A stretch of DNA of 64,000 nt from Callorhinus ursinus (taxonomy: Eukaryota > Chordata > Mammalia > Carnivora > Otariidae). Positions 23,069-35,602 of the stretch are shown piece by piece. Both the position numbers and the translations under genes were made by a program. The stretch's first letter is position 1. The number at the start of each line of letters is the position of its first letter. A model generated the notes under the pieces. That model was not told the origin of the DNA, did no database searches, and saw only the letters and a list, made by a program, of their open reading frames with translations. The stretch covers positions 50,195,589 through 50,259,588 of the forward strand of contig NW_020312817.1 in NCBI RefSeq assembly GCF_003265705.1, given 5' to 3'.

Positions 23069-23272
23069 TTTTCTTTTTTTAAAGATTTTATTTGACAGAG
23101 AGAGAGAGAGAGAGCAGGTGAGAAAGCACAAGCAGGGGGAGCAGCAGAGGGAGAGAGAGAAGCACGCTCCCTGCCAAGCAGGGAACCCAATGCAGGGCTT
23201 GATCCCAGGACCCTGAGATCATGATCTGAGCCAAAGGCAGATGCTTAACCAACTGAGCCACCCAGGCACCCC
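23069..23272 (-). mobile_element. SINEC, minus strand, 14-bp target duplication
   Basis: tgtcaaagcttttc at 23055-23068 and 23273-23286. Confidence 0.95.
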
Positions 23273-23880
23273 TGTCAAAGCTTTTCAAAACATCTATGGA
23301 CATCTCATCCTTGGTTTTTACCTTTAAGCTTTGGGTTAGTCTATTGTTTGCTTCAGTTGTTGTCTATCACCTCAGGCATTATAACACTAAAACATTTGCC
23401 TGTAAATGTTCTTGACAAACACCCCATGCACACCCACACACATGCACACCCACACACAGGCTTTTAACACTGGATAGCTCTGAATGAGATTAAACAAAGA
23501 CAGGTCTTTTGAATGGCATCTTCCAGGGAACCACCAGACAGATCAAGTACTGATAATTCTTTGGGAATGAAGTTTTGAAACAGGTGTGGCTCTGTTCTAC
23601 TCCCTCCAGTCCTGGGAAAGCAGGCTGATATTTTTCAAGGTTATTACTGAGCTGAGTGTGAGGATGGGACTAGGGGATGTTAAATGCCACAAAGCTTACT
23701 GTTCTTACCAAGATACAGTCATTTCTCTTGAATAAGTGTTCATTGGGCTGCTGTAAGCCTTTGGTTAATTTCCAGAATTTTGGAAAAATTTTCTGAAGTT
23801 TTGCCAATTTTTGTTGCCTTTACCAAGGGGCAAAATCTTAGGTCTTTACTCCACCATTTTCTCTGCTGTAATGCCCCACT

Positions 23881-24418
23881 TCCTTTAAACGATCCAGCCA
23901 GTTCTCTCCCTCTGGCTTTTCGCTTCTATACAGTGATTATCAATGTATAAATACTTGAATGTCTAAAATGAATACTGGTATGAGGTATAAAATGACTTAC
24001 CAAAAAAAAAAAAAAAGACATGTCTCAGAACTTACTATCTAATATAGAGTCTTGTTCTACTTAATGTTACTGGGCATAATACATAAATTTCTAACATTGA
24101 TCTCTTTCTTTGGGGGGCTGTTACTTTTGCCTTGTTTATATTTTAGGGATTTCATTAATTTAAATGTTTATGCATTCTCAGTTGAGGAAAAATCTATTTG
24201 GCCCAAATATTTGCTACTAATGGTATATGACTTACCCTTGGCCCCAAACGTTAATTGGATCCTTCTCATATCTATAGATGCACGATATATTAATTAACAG
24301 CTATTAGAACAATTCCTAGGTTTTCATCTAGAGTAGCTCTACTGGTTTAAGAAAGGATCTTACTATGGTCAACTCCCCCACTCTCAGAATAGACAGAGAA
24401 CATGAAAACTACAATCTG

Positions 24419-24452
<34 letters not shown>

Positions 24453-24771
24453 TTATTGGATCTCCTTCTGTCTTACTGATATATTCAGTACTTTATTTAC
24501 AGGGACACTATTTCTCAGGATACAATGTACCATCCCTGAATTATTTTCTCTTTCCACCACTGTCCAATTTTTCTCAAAATTAATGTCTCCAACTAGATGA
24601 GTTAGGGACATAAACATAGTAGGACAATAGAGGCCTCAAAAACTATTGAGACATCTGATCAGATTTTTACTGCTACAGGCATTCTTTCTGTCTTCTGAAC
24701 TGGGGGTTGAAAGTGGAAGAGTGATCAAAGTTTCCTTTCTGGTAGCCATTAAATGATTGTGTCTTTTTTTC
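23881..24771. other. intron 12, no recognised element apart from a GT microsatellite
   Basis: A (GT)15 run lies at 24421-24450. Nothing else recognised. Confidence 0.6.
24421..24450. repeat. (GT)15 microsatellite
   Basis: Perfect GT dinucleotide run. Confidence 0.98.
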
Positions 24772-24789
24772 CCATTAAGTGTGTTTTTA

Positions 24790-27293
24790 TTTAAATTCCA
24801 GTTCATATGCAGTGTAGTATTACTTTCAGGTATACAATATAGCGATTCAACACTTCCATACCTCACCAGTGCTCATCACAAGTGCCCTCCTTAATCTCCA
24901 TCACCTATCTAACCCATCCCCCCACCCACCTCCCCTCTGGTAACCATCAGTTTGTTCTCTTTAGTTAAGAGTCTGTTTCTTGGTTTGTCCCCCCTTTAAT
25001 CCCTTTGCTCATTTGTTCTGTCTCTTAAATTCCACATGAGTGAGATCATATGGTATTTGTCTTTCTCTAACTTAATTTGCTTAGCATAATACTCTCTAGC
25101 TCCAACCATGTTGTTGCAAATGGCAAGATATCATTCTTTTTTTATGGCTAAGTAATGTTCTGTTGTATATATACACTTTTTAAAAGATTTTATTTATTTA
25201 TTTGAAAGAGAGAGCACGAGCAGAGATAGGGGCAGAGGGAGAAGCAGACTCCCCACTGAGCAGGGTGCCCAAAACGGGGCTTCACCCAGGAACCCGAGAT
25301 CATGACCTGAGCCAAAGGCAGATGCTTACTCAACTGAGCCACCCAGGCGCCCTGTACTACGTCTTCTTTATTCATTCATTTATCAATCAATGGACACTTG
25401 GGCTGTTTCCCTAATTTGGCTATTACAGATAATGCTGCTATAAATAGCAGGGTGCATATATCCATTTAAGTTAGTATTTTTGTATTCTTTGAGTAAATAC
25501 CCACTAGTGTGATTGCTGGATCATAGGACAGTACTATTTTTAACTTTTTGATGAACCTCCATAGAGCTTTCCAGAGTAGCTGCACCAGTTTGCATTCCCA
25601 CCAAAAGTGCAAAAGGGTTCCCCTTTCTCTACATTCTCATCAACACCTATTGTTTCTTGTTGTTGAATTTAGCTATTCTGACAGGTGTGAGGTGATCTCT
25701 CATTGTGGTTTTGATTTGCATTTCCCTGATGATCAGTGATGTTAAGCATCTTTCCATGTGTCTGTTGGTCATCTGCATATCCTCTTTGGACAAATGTCCA
25801 TTCGTGTCTTCTGCCCATTTTTAATAGGATTATTTATTTTTGGGGTGTTGAGTTTTATAAGTTCTTTATATATATATATATTTATGAAGATATGTCATCT
25901 GCAAATATCTTTTTCCATTCCATAGGTTGCCTTTTAGTTTTGGTGATTGTTTCCTTCCCTGTGCAGAAGCTTTTTATTTTGATAGAGTCCCAATAGTTTA
26001 TTTTTTATTTTGTTTCCCTTGCCTCAGGAGACATATCTAGAAAGAAGGTGGTACAGCTGATGTCAAAAAAATTACTGCCTATGTTCCGTTCTAGGATTTT
26101 TATGGTTTCATGTCTCACATTTAGGTCTTAATCTATTTTGAATTTATTTTTGTATATGGTGTAAGGTGTTCCAGTTTCATTCTTTTGCATGCTGCTGTCC
26201 AGTTTTCCCAACACCATTTATTGAAGAGACTGTCTTTCTTCCATTGGATATTCTTTCCTGCTTTGTCGAAGATTAACTGACCATGTAATTGAGGCTTCAT
26301 TTCTGGGTTTTCTATTCTGTTCCATTGGTCTATGTGGCTATTTTTGTGCCAATACCATACGTTTTGACTACTATAGCTTTGTAATATAACTTGAAGTCCG
26401 GAATTGTGATGTCTCCAGCTTTGTTTTTCTTTTTCAAGGTTGTGTTTTGGCTATCTGGGGTCTTTTGTGGTTCCATACAAATTTTAGGATTGTTTGTGCT
26501 AGCTCAGTGAAAAATGCTGCTGATATTTTGACAGGGATTTCACTAAATGTGTAGTTTGCTTTGGGTAGTATAGACATTTTAACAGTATTTGTCCTTCCAA
26601 TCCATGAGCATGGAATGTCTTTCCATTTCTTTGTGTCATCAATTTTGGAGTACAGGTCTTTCAACTCTTTGGTTAGGTTGATTCCTAGTTATCTTACTGT
26701 TTTTGGTGCCTACTGTAAATGAGACTGATTCCTTAATTTCTCTTCCTTCTGCTTCATTACTGGTATACAGAAATGCAACAATTTCTGTATGTTGATTTTA
26801 TTACCCTGTGACTTTATTGAATTTATCACTTCTAGGAGTTTTTTGGTGGACTCTTTTGGGTTTTCTATATATAGCATCATGTCATCTGCAAATAGTGAAA
26901 GTTCTACTTCTTCCTTGCTGATTTGGATGCTTTTTATTTCTTTGAGTTGTCTGATTCCTGAGGCTAGGACTTCCAGTACTACGTTGAATTAAAGCGGTGA
27001 GAGTGGACATCCCTGTCTTGTTCCTGCCCCTAGAGGAAAAGCTCTCAGTTTTTCCCCACTTGGGATGATATCAGCTGTGGGTTTTTCACATATGGCCTTT
27101 ATTATGTTGAGGTATGTTCCCTCTAAACCTACTCTGTTGAGGGTTTTTATCATGAATCGATTTTGTACTTTATCAAATGCTTCCTCCGCATCTATTGAAA
27201 ATAATCACATGGTTCTTTTCTTTTATTAATGTGATGTATTGCATTGATTCATCTGTAAATACTGAACCACCCTTGCAACCCAGGAATAAATCT
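24790..27293 (-). mobile_element. 5'-truncated L1, minus strand, 18-bp target duplication
   Basis: Antisense L1 from the 3' UTR to the RT region of ORF2, with many frame breaks. A longer open piece at 26434-26664 reads RT-C-terminal text ([20 protein letters not shown]). Flanked by a perfect 18-bp repeat, ccattaagtgtgttttta, at 24772-24789 and 27294-27311. SINE nested at about 25176-25352. Confidence 0.95.
25176..25352 (-). mobile_element. SINEC, minus strand, nested in L1
   Basis: Head gagccacccaggcgccc at right, AAATAAAT complement at left; interrupts the L1 sequence. Confidence 0.92.
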
Positions 27294-27311
27294 CCATTAA
27301 GTGTGTTTTTA

Positions 27312-28543
27312 AAATCATAGCCTTGCGTGCAGTGGAAATTTCTTCTAGTTCCTGGTTATAGGCTTACTAATTAATCCTATCATTTGGTAATATGAGCATT
27401 TTTATGGTTCTTTTTTTCAGTAGCATCATAGTGGAGAATTAGAAGCAGCTGTACCAGGCACTTTAACTTAGTTACCATTAGATACTTGCTTGGTCCTCTT
27501 AAAGTTAACCCAAAAAAATCTGCCTAAGACTAGGGAAAATTTCTCATTTGTGTGTAATTTCTACACATATAAAGATGTCTACTGACAAATCATGAAAAAA
27601 AATTTATATCTAAACTGAACCGAGTCATCTCCCATGAACCACTCTAAATGTTATTCCATCAATCAAAACCCCACACCACACCAACTCAGTATTCTTATTT
27701 TAAAATCCCCACAGGAAATATTTATTGAATTGCTGCAGGGGGTGCTATTCATTTTCTAAATCTGCAGCTCCCCTGTGGTGATCTCATAGGGGTGGTTGGG
27801 ATATTTTAAGATTTTAAGGAAACAACAGTGATAATTGGTATCTAGTATACAGTGCACAAGCTACTAGTTCAAAGTAAAGTTTCAATATTAGATAATGCCA
27901 CCTTCCTTTCAAGCTGTTGTATCTTTACACTAGATTTTTGACAGTTTCTGTGGTAAAAGCAGCAAATAACTGTGGCTGTGTAAAATTTCATCTCAAGGTT
28001 TGTGAAGCTGTACAGTGTTCTAACAGCTGCACATATCGCGTTAGTAAGTAACTGTGGTTATTTATAAACAAAGTAAAATATTTTCTTTCAAAACCCAAAA
28101 CTAAAAGGAAATACCTAATATTTTTGTTTATTGTTAGATCAAAACAATAAGTATTTATGTCTTAATAACTTACAGCTGTTTGAAAAAATACTTCTTGTGT
28201 TTATATGTGTTCTACATAATGATGAGAACAAAAAAATTACCAAAATACTAAGGGCACTGTGAACAGAAAAAACTTGGAAACCTTTGTCTGAAATGAAGTC
28301 CACTAACCCAAACAATTTACCCATAAAAATTTCTTCATTAAATACTTATTAAATGTTTTCATATACATAATACATCTCACCAAATAACTCACTTTTCTGA
28401 ACCAGAGACTGAGACATGAAAATCTCCGTATTTCACTGAAGGATTAAATATCATTGAGCTTTCATATGTCATTCTAGAATTAACCAGCCAATCCACAAGT
28501 AAAATTTCAAAAAATAAAATTCTAAATAATTTATGCATAATAC
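27312..28543. other. intron 12 next to exon 12, no recognised element
   Basis: Looks single-copy. The 27700-28080 part is less AT-rich than its surroundings but has no open frame or family I recognise. Confidence 0.5.
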
Positions 28544-28669
28544 CTGAGTGTGAGCTCTCAATGGTGGTATCTGATCTGGAATCCAGAGATGAAGGAATTT
28601 GTTTTAATTGTGGAACATAGTACATCCTCGTAATACCAGGAGGCTTATATGGCAACAGTGAAGGTTGGG
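28544..28669 (-). CDS. ALMS1: ALMS1 internal exon (human exon 12 equivalent)
   Basis: A 126-nt exon. Acceptor ccttag precedes 28669 and donor GTATTA begins at 28543. The leading CC joins the previous G to make an Ala codon; the frame then reads QPSLLPYKPPGITRMYYVPQ, then LKQIPSSLDSRSDTTIESSH, ending in a split Gly codon. Both ends are phase 1, so the exon is symmetric (42 codons). The YYVPQLKQIP and ESSHSG segments are characteristic of ALMS1. Nothing suggests inactivation. Confidence 0.95.
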
Positions 28670-28782
28670 CTAAGGAGATAAAGATCAGAACAGTTAATAA
28701 GAAAATATTTATTAATTCACTGAATAAATATTCAGTGCCTTTCATGTGCCAAGCAGTATACAAGATTCTTGGGATATATCAG

Positions 28783-28886
28783 GGTGCCTCACTGGCTCAG
28801 TCAGAAGAGCATGTAACTCTTGATCTCGGGGTTGTGAGTTCAAGCTCCACATGGAGTGTAGAGATTACCTAAATAAACTTAAAAAA
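28783..28886 (+). mobile_element. short older SINE with about 20-bp imperfect target duplication
   Basis: Short form (gtgcctcactggctcagtca ... gagattacctaaataaactt). Flanks aagattcttgggatatatc and aagattcttaggctgtatc match with 3 differences. Confidence 0.92.
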
Positions 28887-28986
28887 AAGATTCTTAGGCT
28901 GTATCAGTGGACTAAAACAGAAAAATATCTCTGTCTTCAAGAAGAGCTAGCATTCTAGAGGGAGGAGGTATACATCTGTGCCAAAG

Positions 28987-29026
28987 TAATAATTTGATTA
29001 TTATAGAGGAGATTTATATACATATT

Positions 29027-29076
<50 letters not shown>

Positions 29077-29175
29077 TTTTTGTCTCTCTGAAGTCAAGGG
29101 AAACAAAAAGTGTATAGAGGAGGGGAAATTTTAAACAGAAAAAATAGGTTATAGCCTCCACTTCTATTTGGTCAT
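28987..29175 (+). repeat. local duplication, copy 1, with CA microsatellite
   Basis: From taataatttgattattatag to acttctatttggtcat. Repeated at 30478-30647 in the same orientation, nearly identical outside the CA tract (29030-29073) and a small TA-rich insert before it. Confidence 0.95.
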
Positions 29176-29639
29176 ATTCCTCCTTCTAGAGGAAGGAGGT
29201 AAACAACAAACATATTAAATAAATTATTTAGTATTTTAATAAATTACAAGTTATATAAAAAAGACAATTAGAAAATGTTGAGGGGTAGGACTACTGGGGA
29301 AATCGGGGCAGGATGCAATTTAAACAGGGTGGTAGGGTAGGCCTCATTAGATGAGTATTTTAGCAATCTATTCCATGTACAGATGGCTTTAACTAAAAAC
29401 CACTTTATCTTATACTAAACTCAAACTCGTTAACCCCTTACTACCAGTCTTATGGTCTTATTCTGTCCCAAGAGTCACAGAAAATAAGTCAAATTCTCTT
29501 CTACATGACAGATCTTCAAAATAAAGTTTCTTTTTTTTTAAAAATAAAGTTTCCATTATAGAAGTATAAATTCTCGATATTAAGAAAATACATAAAAGTA
29601 ATACTTGGTACAGTTAGCTGTGTTGTTGTTACTAAATTT

Positions 29640-30360
29640 TAGCTTTCTAAAGGGTGTGTAGTGGCATATCATTATGGTAAAAATCTGCATTGCCCTAATA
29701 ATTATGATTAGAACCTTTTTAAGTAGTTATTGCCATCAAATATAAACCAGTAGGAATAACAGTGAATTTAGCACAGTCACTGCACATGATATTGGTATAA
29801 AGAAATACAATTATATTTCTATATACCAGTAAAACCACACAGGAAAAAATACCTATACAATGTCATAAAAAATATAGTATCAAATATCTAATGAATAAAT
29901 GTAAGAAAAGATTTCTTCACTGAAAACTGCAAAATGTTGATGAGTAAAATTAAAAACAGATGAGTAGATATACCATGCTTATGAATGAAAATACTCAATA
30001 GTGTAGACATGCTAATTACCCCAACATTAAAAAAAAGGAATACATAAAAGTAAAAAAGACAAAGTCCTACCACTCAAAGATAACTGTTATTAACATTTTA
30101 ATATATTTCCTATGTATCCTTTCTCTCTGTCTTATGAGTATACACAGTTGTCTGCATATACTTTGTACAATACGGAATTCAGTGTTTCTACTTAGCATTT
30201 ATAATAAAACATTCATTTTATTTCCTATCTTTACATTTTATATGGCTATATTACAGATTAAATGTATTTAACACTTCTCCTAATGTTGAAAATTTAAGCT
30301 GAGTTAAATTTTCAATTATAAAGAATTCTGTGAATAAAGATTTTCCTATTTATAGCATAT
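29640..30360. mobile_element. old L1 fragments, mixed orientation
   Basis: Weak L1 text: antisense near 29640-29735 (gtgtagtggcatatcattat) and sense RT-region near 29740-30020. Highly decayed. Confidence 0.5.
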
Positions 30361-30477
30361 CCATTTTCCCCTGCTGCCCCAGCTCAGGTAAATTCTCTGA
30401 TTAGAGAGTGAAAAATTATACCATTTATAAAGTTTGTTTTTAAAAACACTAACTGCTAAAATATTTTCTAAAACGTC

Positions 30478-30502
30478 TAATAATTTGATTATTATAGAGG
30501 AG

Positions 30503-30547
<45 letters not shown>

Positions 30548-30647
30548 TTTTTGTCTCTCTGAAGTCAGGGGAAACAAAAAAGTGTATACATGAGGGGAAA
30601 TTTTAAACAGAAAAAATAGGCTATAGCCTCCACTTCTATTTGGTCAT
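30478..30647 (+). repeat. local duplication, copy 2, with CA microsatellite
   Basis: Second copy of the 28987-29175 block; CA run at 30504-30544. It differs by a few substitutions and by lacking the TA-rich insert. Confidence 0.95.
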
Positions 30648-32049
30648 TACTGTAGTCATTGTTAGAATATTGATTTATTAATTTTCTTCCTCTACCAGTG
30701 TATATAAAACTTGATAGTGATGGTTAAATTTACTAGTTGAAAGGCTACAAAAAAAATGAATAACAACACGTGGGCAGGATTACAATGGGCACAGAGCAAG
30801 AATGGCTGTCATACAGAGCTGGAGAATTCTGAGACAGATAAGTGGCTTTTCAAAATTCTTGACAACTTTATGTTTGGATGCAATAGTTTTAAGGTTACTT
30901 TGGCCTGGCTGCCTATGGGGGAAGAAGTGACTACATGGCAAATAATGGTTGCTCTTAGGAAAGAAAAAGAAAAGATTAGAGAAGGGTAAAGAAGAAAATT
31001 CAACTATAAAATTTATTTTTTCAAAAACTTGGAAAATAGAACCAAATATACACATATAGTATATTATCCTGAATTTGTTAGAGTATTGAGCAAAGTCATG
31101 TGTTTAACATACTATTCTTTGTAAGTTGTTTTCATACAAAAAAACCCTCACAAAATTTTACTTTTAAATACATAGTATTAAAAATAATATTTTATCAGTA
31201 AGCCAAATGACATTAACCATTTAAAGGAATCCTTTCTCCCAGGTCCTGTATACAAAGGTGAAAACATAAATTATGGCCTCTATATAAATCGATGCATTTG
31301 ATGTGACTAGGGGTTTAAAACACACTTTCACAGTTGGATTTCCCCTCTTGCGCTTCTGGCATCACCATGAGAACAATATAACCCAGGGTAGGTATTGTTC
31401 CATTAGGTTGGGTTTAAGAACAAGGCATATGGAACAGACCCAAACCATTTCTGTAGCCTAAAGCCAAACTTGAACTGAATCACAAAACCCATGAGTGAAA
31501 AAAGCAAATGTTTGTTTTACAAAGCACAGAGATTTGTGAGGTTGTTTTCTAGTATCACTGTGGCACTAGGTAACTGACATACAAAGATGTTCTTTGTGAT
31601 ATTTATTAAACTGTAGATTTGGGGGTACGTTTTTATTTTACCTTAAAAATGTATAAGAATTAAAACCATCTTAACATATAAATGTACTTGTTTAAATTAA
31701 ATTCATTCAAAGTTGAATGCTGAACCAAGAAATTTTCTTTATATATTTAGGCATATCCCATCTTTATCTATAGACAGATAACCTTTTTGCATAAGGAGGA
31801 AAACTTAAAATAATATTTTCAGTAGACTTGTGCAAACTATTAAATTCTTAAATTAGTAACTTAAAGTTCCCACTCTCACTTGAGGGAAGAATGGGAACTT
31901 AATTATTAATTTTCCTGTTATTGGTCTGGAAAAGAAAAAACATGCTCTATTTTCAATGTTTTATAGTATAAGCACTACTGAAATACCACTGTCACAGCAT
32001 ATGAACACTCTAAATGTAGACCTTTGGGTAGAGATCGCTAGCTGTTCAT
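30648..32049. other. intron 11, no recognised element
   Basis: A 77-codon plus-strand frame at 30756-30989 has no recognisable motif and no context; probably chance. The rest is AT-rich intron. Confidence 0.5.
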
Positions 32050-32061
32050 CAAAATCTACTT

Positions 32062-32099
32062 TTTTTTTCTTTTTTATATTTTATTTATTTATTCGAGAT

Positions 32100-32154
<55 letters not shown>

Positions 32155-32276
32155 AGCAGAGGGAGAAGCAGGCTTCTCACTGAGCAGGGAGCCTGATGCA
32201 GGACTTGATTCCAGACTCCAGGATTATGACCTGAGCCGAAGGCAAACACTTAACCAACTGAGCCACCCAGGTGCTC
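32062..32276 (-). mobile_element. SINEC with expanded GA tract, minus strand
   Basis: About 24 GA units at 32102-32152. Target repeat caaaatctactt at 32050-32061 and 32277-32288. Confidence 0.95.
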
Positions 32277-32288
32277 CAAAATCTACTT

Positions 32289-32888
32289 CTTTATCCTCAA
32301 AATCAGAGCTAAACCATTTCCTAGCTAGGAGAAAGTGATCTGAGCTACTTCCAGGCCTAGCACATGTGCTTCTCCATGTTTTGTCCCTTCTAGTTGACTG
32401 TGATGGTGAATCCAAGGTAATTATGGATTCTGTGTTTTAAAGACAGCAGGGCCACAGTCAGCCTGGGTCCCCGGTCATTGTTTTATAAGCAAGAAACAGA
32501 CTGGTATTATGTTTGCACTATTACATGTATTTTCATCTATTTATTACAGTATGTAACATTTAATATAATACAAAATGGCAGTAATTCACCTGCCCACCTA
32601 AAACAAGACCTCCATAGTCTTTAAATTTTAAGTATCATGAGATAAAAATAAGTCAACTACAAGCAGCATGAGTCCCACATAAGTTGTTAACTCCTCTAGA
32701 AATTAAGGCAAAAACATAATCACACTCCTTTCATAGCTCTGTAAATAAAAGATGGATAGAATCATGTGGAGCCTAATGTTTAAAATTAAAATTAGGTTTT
32801 CTGACTACAAAGACCCCCTCACAAATTTCTGGGATCATTTCCTACAGAAGTTGGTAATATGACCTAAAATGTAATCACATTCTCTTAC
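32289..32888. other. intron 11 next to exon 11, no recognised element
   Basis: Nothing recognised other than the exon 11 donor at its right end. Confidence 0.55.
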
Positions 32889-33130
32889 CATCTGTGCCAT
32901 GAGGACGAGTAATCTGTTGGACTGAAGATGATGAAGCAAATCTGGTAGGAACTTTGCCCAGCTTCTGGGCACTGGGCTCTGGAATTTCAAGTCCATGATC
33001 ATCCGCATTAATAAAAATCTCAGATGAAAACATAGTTTTTCCTGGACTTTCTGTTGTTATCTGAGTGACTGCATCAGATGACAATTTTCCAGGGAAGGCA
33101 GAAAATGGGGTCTTAATCACCTCTGATGGT
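32889..33130 (-). CDS. ALMS1: ALMS1 internal exon (human exon 11 equivalent)
   Basis: A 242-nt exon. The acceptor tttgttcag precedes 33130; the first base A completes the Arg codon begun by the 1844-nt exon. It then reads PSEVIKTPFSAFPGKLSSDA and onward through TESPGKTMFSSEIFINADD and ASSSSVQQI to PHGTD. Donor GTAAGA begins at 32888 and leaves one base (G) for the next codon, so the exon enters at phase 2 and leaves at phase 1. The residues align with human ALMS1 directly after the exon 10 product. It is the only exon of the small group here whose length is not a multiple of three, so skipping it would shift the frame. No defects seen. Confidence 0.96.
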
Positions 33131-33749
33131 CTGAACAAAAAAGAAAAAGGACACAGAAGGTAATATCCGTGGCTTATCAAATACTGTAATCTCTTTCCAA
33201 AGGTAGATTCAAGGAATATTTTGTGGAGATACATCAACCTCAAATGGTTATTTCAGCAGTACCCTTTGCTATCTTAAATACTTACTATAACGCAATGATG
33301 CATGAGTTTATTCATTTAAAAATCTACTTTAAATTTCAACTTAGAATACTATTATATAATTTAGCTGAGGAAATGGTACTTTTCAGTTGAAGTAAAAATA
33401 TAATCATTTTTAAAAAATTACTTAAAGTCTACTATAAATTAAGGGACTGTGCTAAATGCATAGAGTGTACAAAAATAAATAAGAAATAAAGACTTGCCTC
33501 AAGAAGTTTATTGTCAGTGGGGGAACCAGAGGTTTTTAAGATTGTAATTATGTACTAAGATTTTAGAGAATTAATATTAAAACAGAATAGAGCAAATAAA
33601 TGATTTAAAAAAATGAGAGGAGACAAATCTTGTTTATAGAAGAATTCCAGAAAAATATAGGCAGATACCTCCCCATCCAAAGAGATGAACATTAATCTCT
33701 CCCTTCTCCCTTGGGTATAGGCTGGACTTATTAATTGGATTCCAAAGAA
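33131..33749. other. intron 10, AT-rich, no recognised element
   Basis: No exon or named repeat recognised. Confidence 0.5.
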
Positions 33750-34110
33750 CAGAGTAATAAAAAGGGATAAATAGTAATCTTACAGTGGAGAAACATAACA
33801 AACACCATATTATTCAAGTGATGATGGTTCACATCACCAACACTGTCATGTGGATGTCGCATACTCTCTGCTATGATGTGAAGAGATGGGAACTTCCCTT
33901 CTATGGTATTTTTTGCCAAAACCCATAATTCCAGTCTAATCATCCAAAAATATCAGCCAAACACAGATTAACCATTATTCCTCAAAACTGTCAAAATCAT
34001 GAAAAACAAGGAACAAGGAACTGCCATTGACAAAAGAAGACTAAAGAGATATGACAGCTAACTAAAGGGAATGTGATATACATTGGGTCCTGGAACAAAA
34101 AACATTGGGG
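33750..34110 (+). mobile_element. old L1 3' UTR-like fragment
   Basis: Text of the form caaaactgtcaaaatcatga, aaaacaaggaacaaggaact, then gggtcctggaacaaaaaaca, common in old L1 3' UTRs; similar stretches lie near 36590-36760 and 52440-52600. Confidence 0.55.
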
Positions 34111-34629
34111 GGTGGTAAGTCAGAGATCAAGCTGCAGGGAAGTTATCCATGTTGAGGGGTAGTCTAGCATGGAGTGTCAAAGCCCAAGCAGGGTGAGAGG
34201 TTCATCCACACAGAAAGGTAGCCTGAGTGGAGAGTCAGAATCCAAGTGGTGAGTCAGAATCCTGGCTGGGGAGAGGATGGCAAGAGAGATGGGACATTAG
34301 TTATACAATGAGAGCTTGATCAAATAAATAAATACTTGGGCTTTTAATTTCTAATAGTGGGCCTCTCTGCCTGGGTAGAGAGGAATATATAGAGAAGAAA
34401 TAAATGTAAAACAAGTGCACGTGTGTGTGTGTGTATGTGTGTGTCTACACAACGCCACCAAGAGGGCTGGGAAAAACCCAATAGAAATGTGTACACCTAG
34501 TGCTCAAATCTTGGCTTCTAAATATCTCCTTCCACTAGAAATAACCAGGCTCCTTGGAGAAACAGCCAATTCCAGAGGATGGAAAACTACAAGAGTCTGA
34601 AATGTCTTCTTATCCCAGAAAGCAGACAC
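34111..34629. other. intron 10, no recognised element apart from a GT tract
   Basis: Contains several gagtcagaatcc-like near-repeats (34220-34265) and a GT-rich run at 34420-34443. Confidence 0.5.
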
Positions 34630-34880
34630 GTTCAAAAGATAACAGAGACATGTAAAATGGATACAGAAGACAGCTTGAAGGGACTGCCACTGGCCACCAA
34701 ATTTTCAGAATGAAAACAAAGTACAATAGTAACATTGAACATAATAAGAAAATATGATTTTTTAAGATGTAAAATATTTGCAAATCTCACATCCAACAAA
34801 ACCATGTATCCAGAATAAATAAAAACTTTAAATTCAATAGTTAAAAAAACAGTGCAATTAGAAAATGGCAAAACAACCTG

Positions 34881-35070
34881 AGGGGCACCTGGGTGGCGCA
34901 GTCGGTTAAGCATTTACCTTAGGCTCAGGTCATGATCCCAGAGTCCTGAGATTGAGCCCCACATGAGGCTCCCTGCTCAGTGGAGAGTCTGCTTCTCCCT
35001 CTCCCTCAGCCCCTCCCCAGCTCATGCTTTTTCTCTCTCCCTCAAATAAATAAAAATCTTAAAAAAAAAT
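34881..35070 (+). mobile_element. SINEC with 15-bp target duplication
   Basis: Head ggggcacctgggtggcgcag. Flanks tggcaaaacaacctg (34866-34880) and tggcaaaacaacttg (35071-35085). Confidence 0.95.
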
Positions 35071-35403
35071 TGGCAAAACAACTTGAACACACACTTCATC
35101 AAAGAAAACACACAGATGGCAAATAAGCACATGAAAAAATGTTCATCATCATTAGCTATTTAGGGAAATGCAAATTATAATGGCAATGAATCCCCCTATA
35201 TACTTGTTAGAACGGCTAAAATAAAAAATGTTTAGAGTACCAAATGTTGAGAAGGATGTAGAGTAACTGGATCCCTCATACTTTGCTAGTAGAAATGTAA
35301 AATGATACAACCACTGTGAAAACTAGTTTGGAAGTTTCTTATAAAATATACATATACATACTACATAACACATCAATCACACTCCTGGGCATGTATCCTA
35401 GAG

Positions 35404-35602
35404 CAGAGATTCTCAACCTTGGCATTTCTGACATTTTGAACCAAATTCTTCTTTGTGTGGACTGTCCTCTGTATTCTAGGATATTCATCAGCAGTCCTGA
35501 TGCCAAGAGAAAATTCTTTCCTAGTTGTGACAATCAAAAGTGTCTTCTAATATTGCCAAATGTCACCTTGGGGCCAAAGTCTCACCTGGTTGAGAATCAC
35601 TG
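35404..35602 (-). mobile_element. MER20-like hAT (Charlie) DNA transposon
   Basis: Non-autonomous element of about 199 bp with terminal inverted repeats cagagattctcaacc and ggttgagaatcactg, and internal blocks aatattgccaaatgtcacct and gtgtggactgtcctctgtat typical of MER20. Flanked by imperfect 8-bp copies tcctagag / acttagag, as expected for hAT. It sits inside the old L1. Orientation and family name are from memory. Confidence 0.85.

Larger units (their letters stand above)
20880..23880 (-). mobile_element. old L1 5' region in antisense, with three SINEs
   Basis: Antisense text known from old mammalian L1 5' ends (gatgagaaatcagctattga; gatggtgtcccacaggattc; tctcaattggcctatcttca). Interrupted by SINEs at 21251-21456, 22245-22457 and 23069-23272. 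The part after about 22700 is only weakly recognisable. Confidence 0.65.

Noticed and set aside
24421..24450. Cys/Val repeat peptide (CVCVCV), also at 28955, 30346 and 34415
   Set aside because: Translation of GT/CA microsatellites.
30756..30989. 77-codon frame in intron 11 as an exon
   Set aside because: No recognisable motif, no convincing splice sites in the ALMS1 frame, and it lies on the opposite strand to ALMS1.
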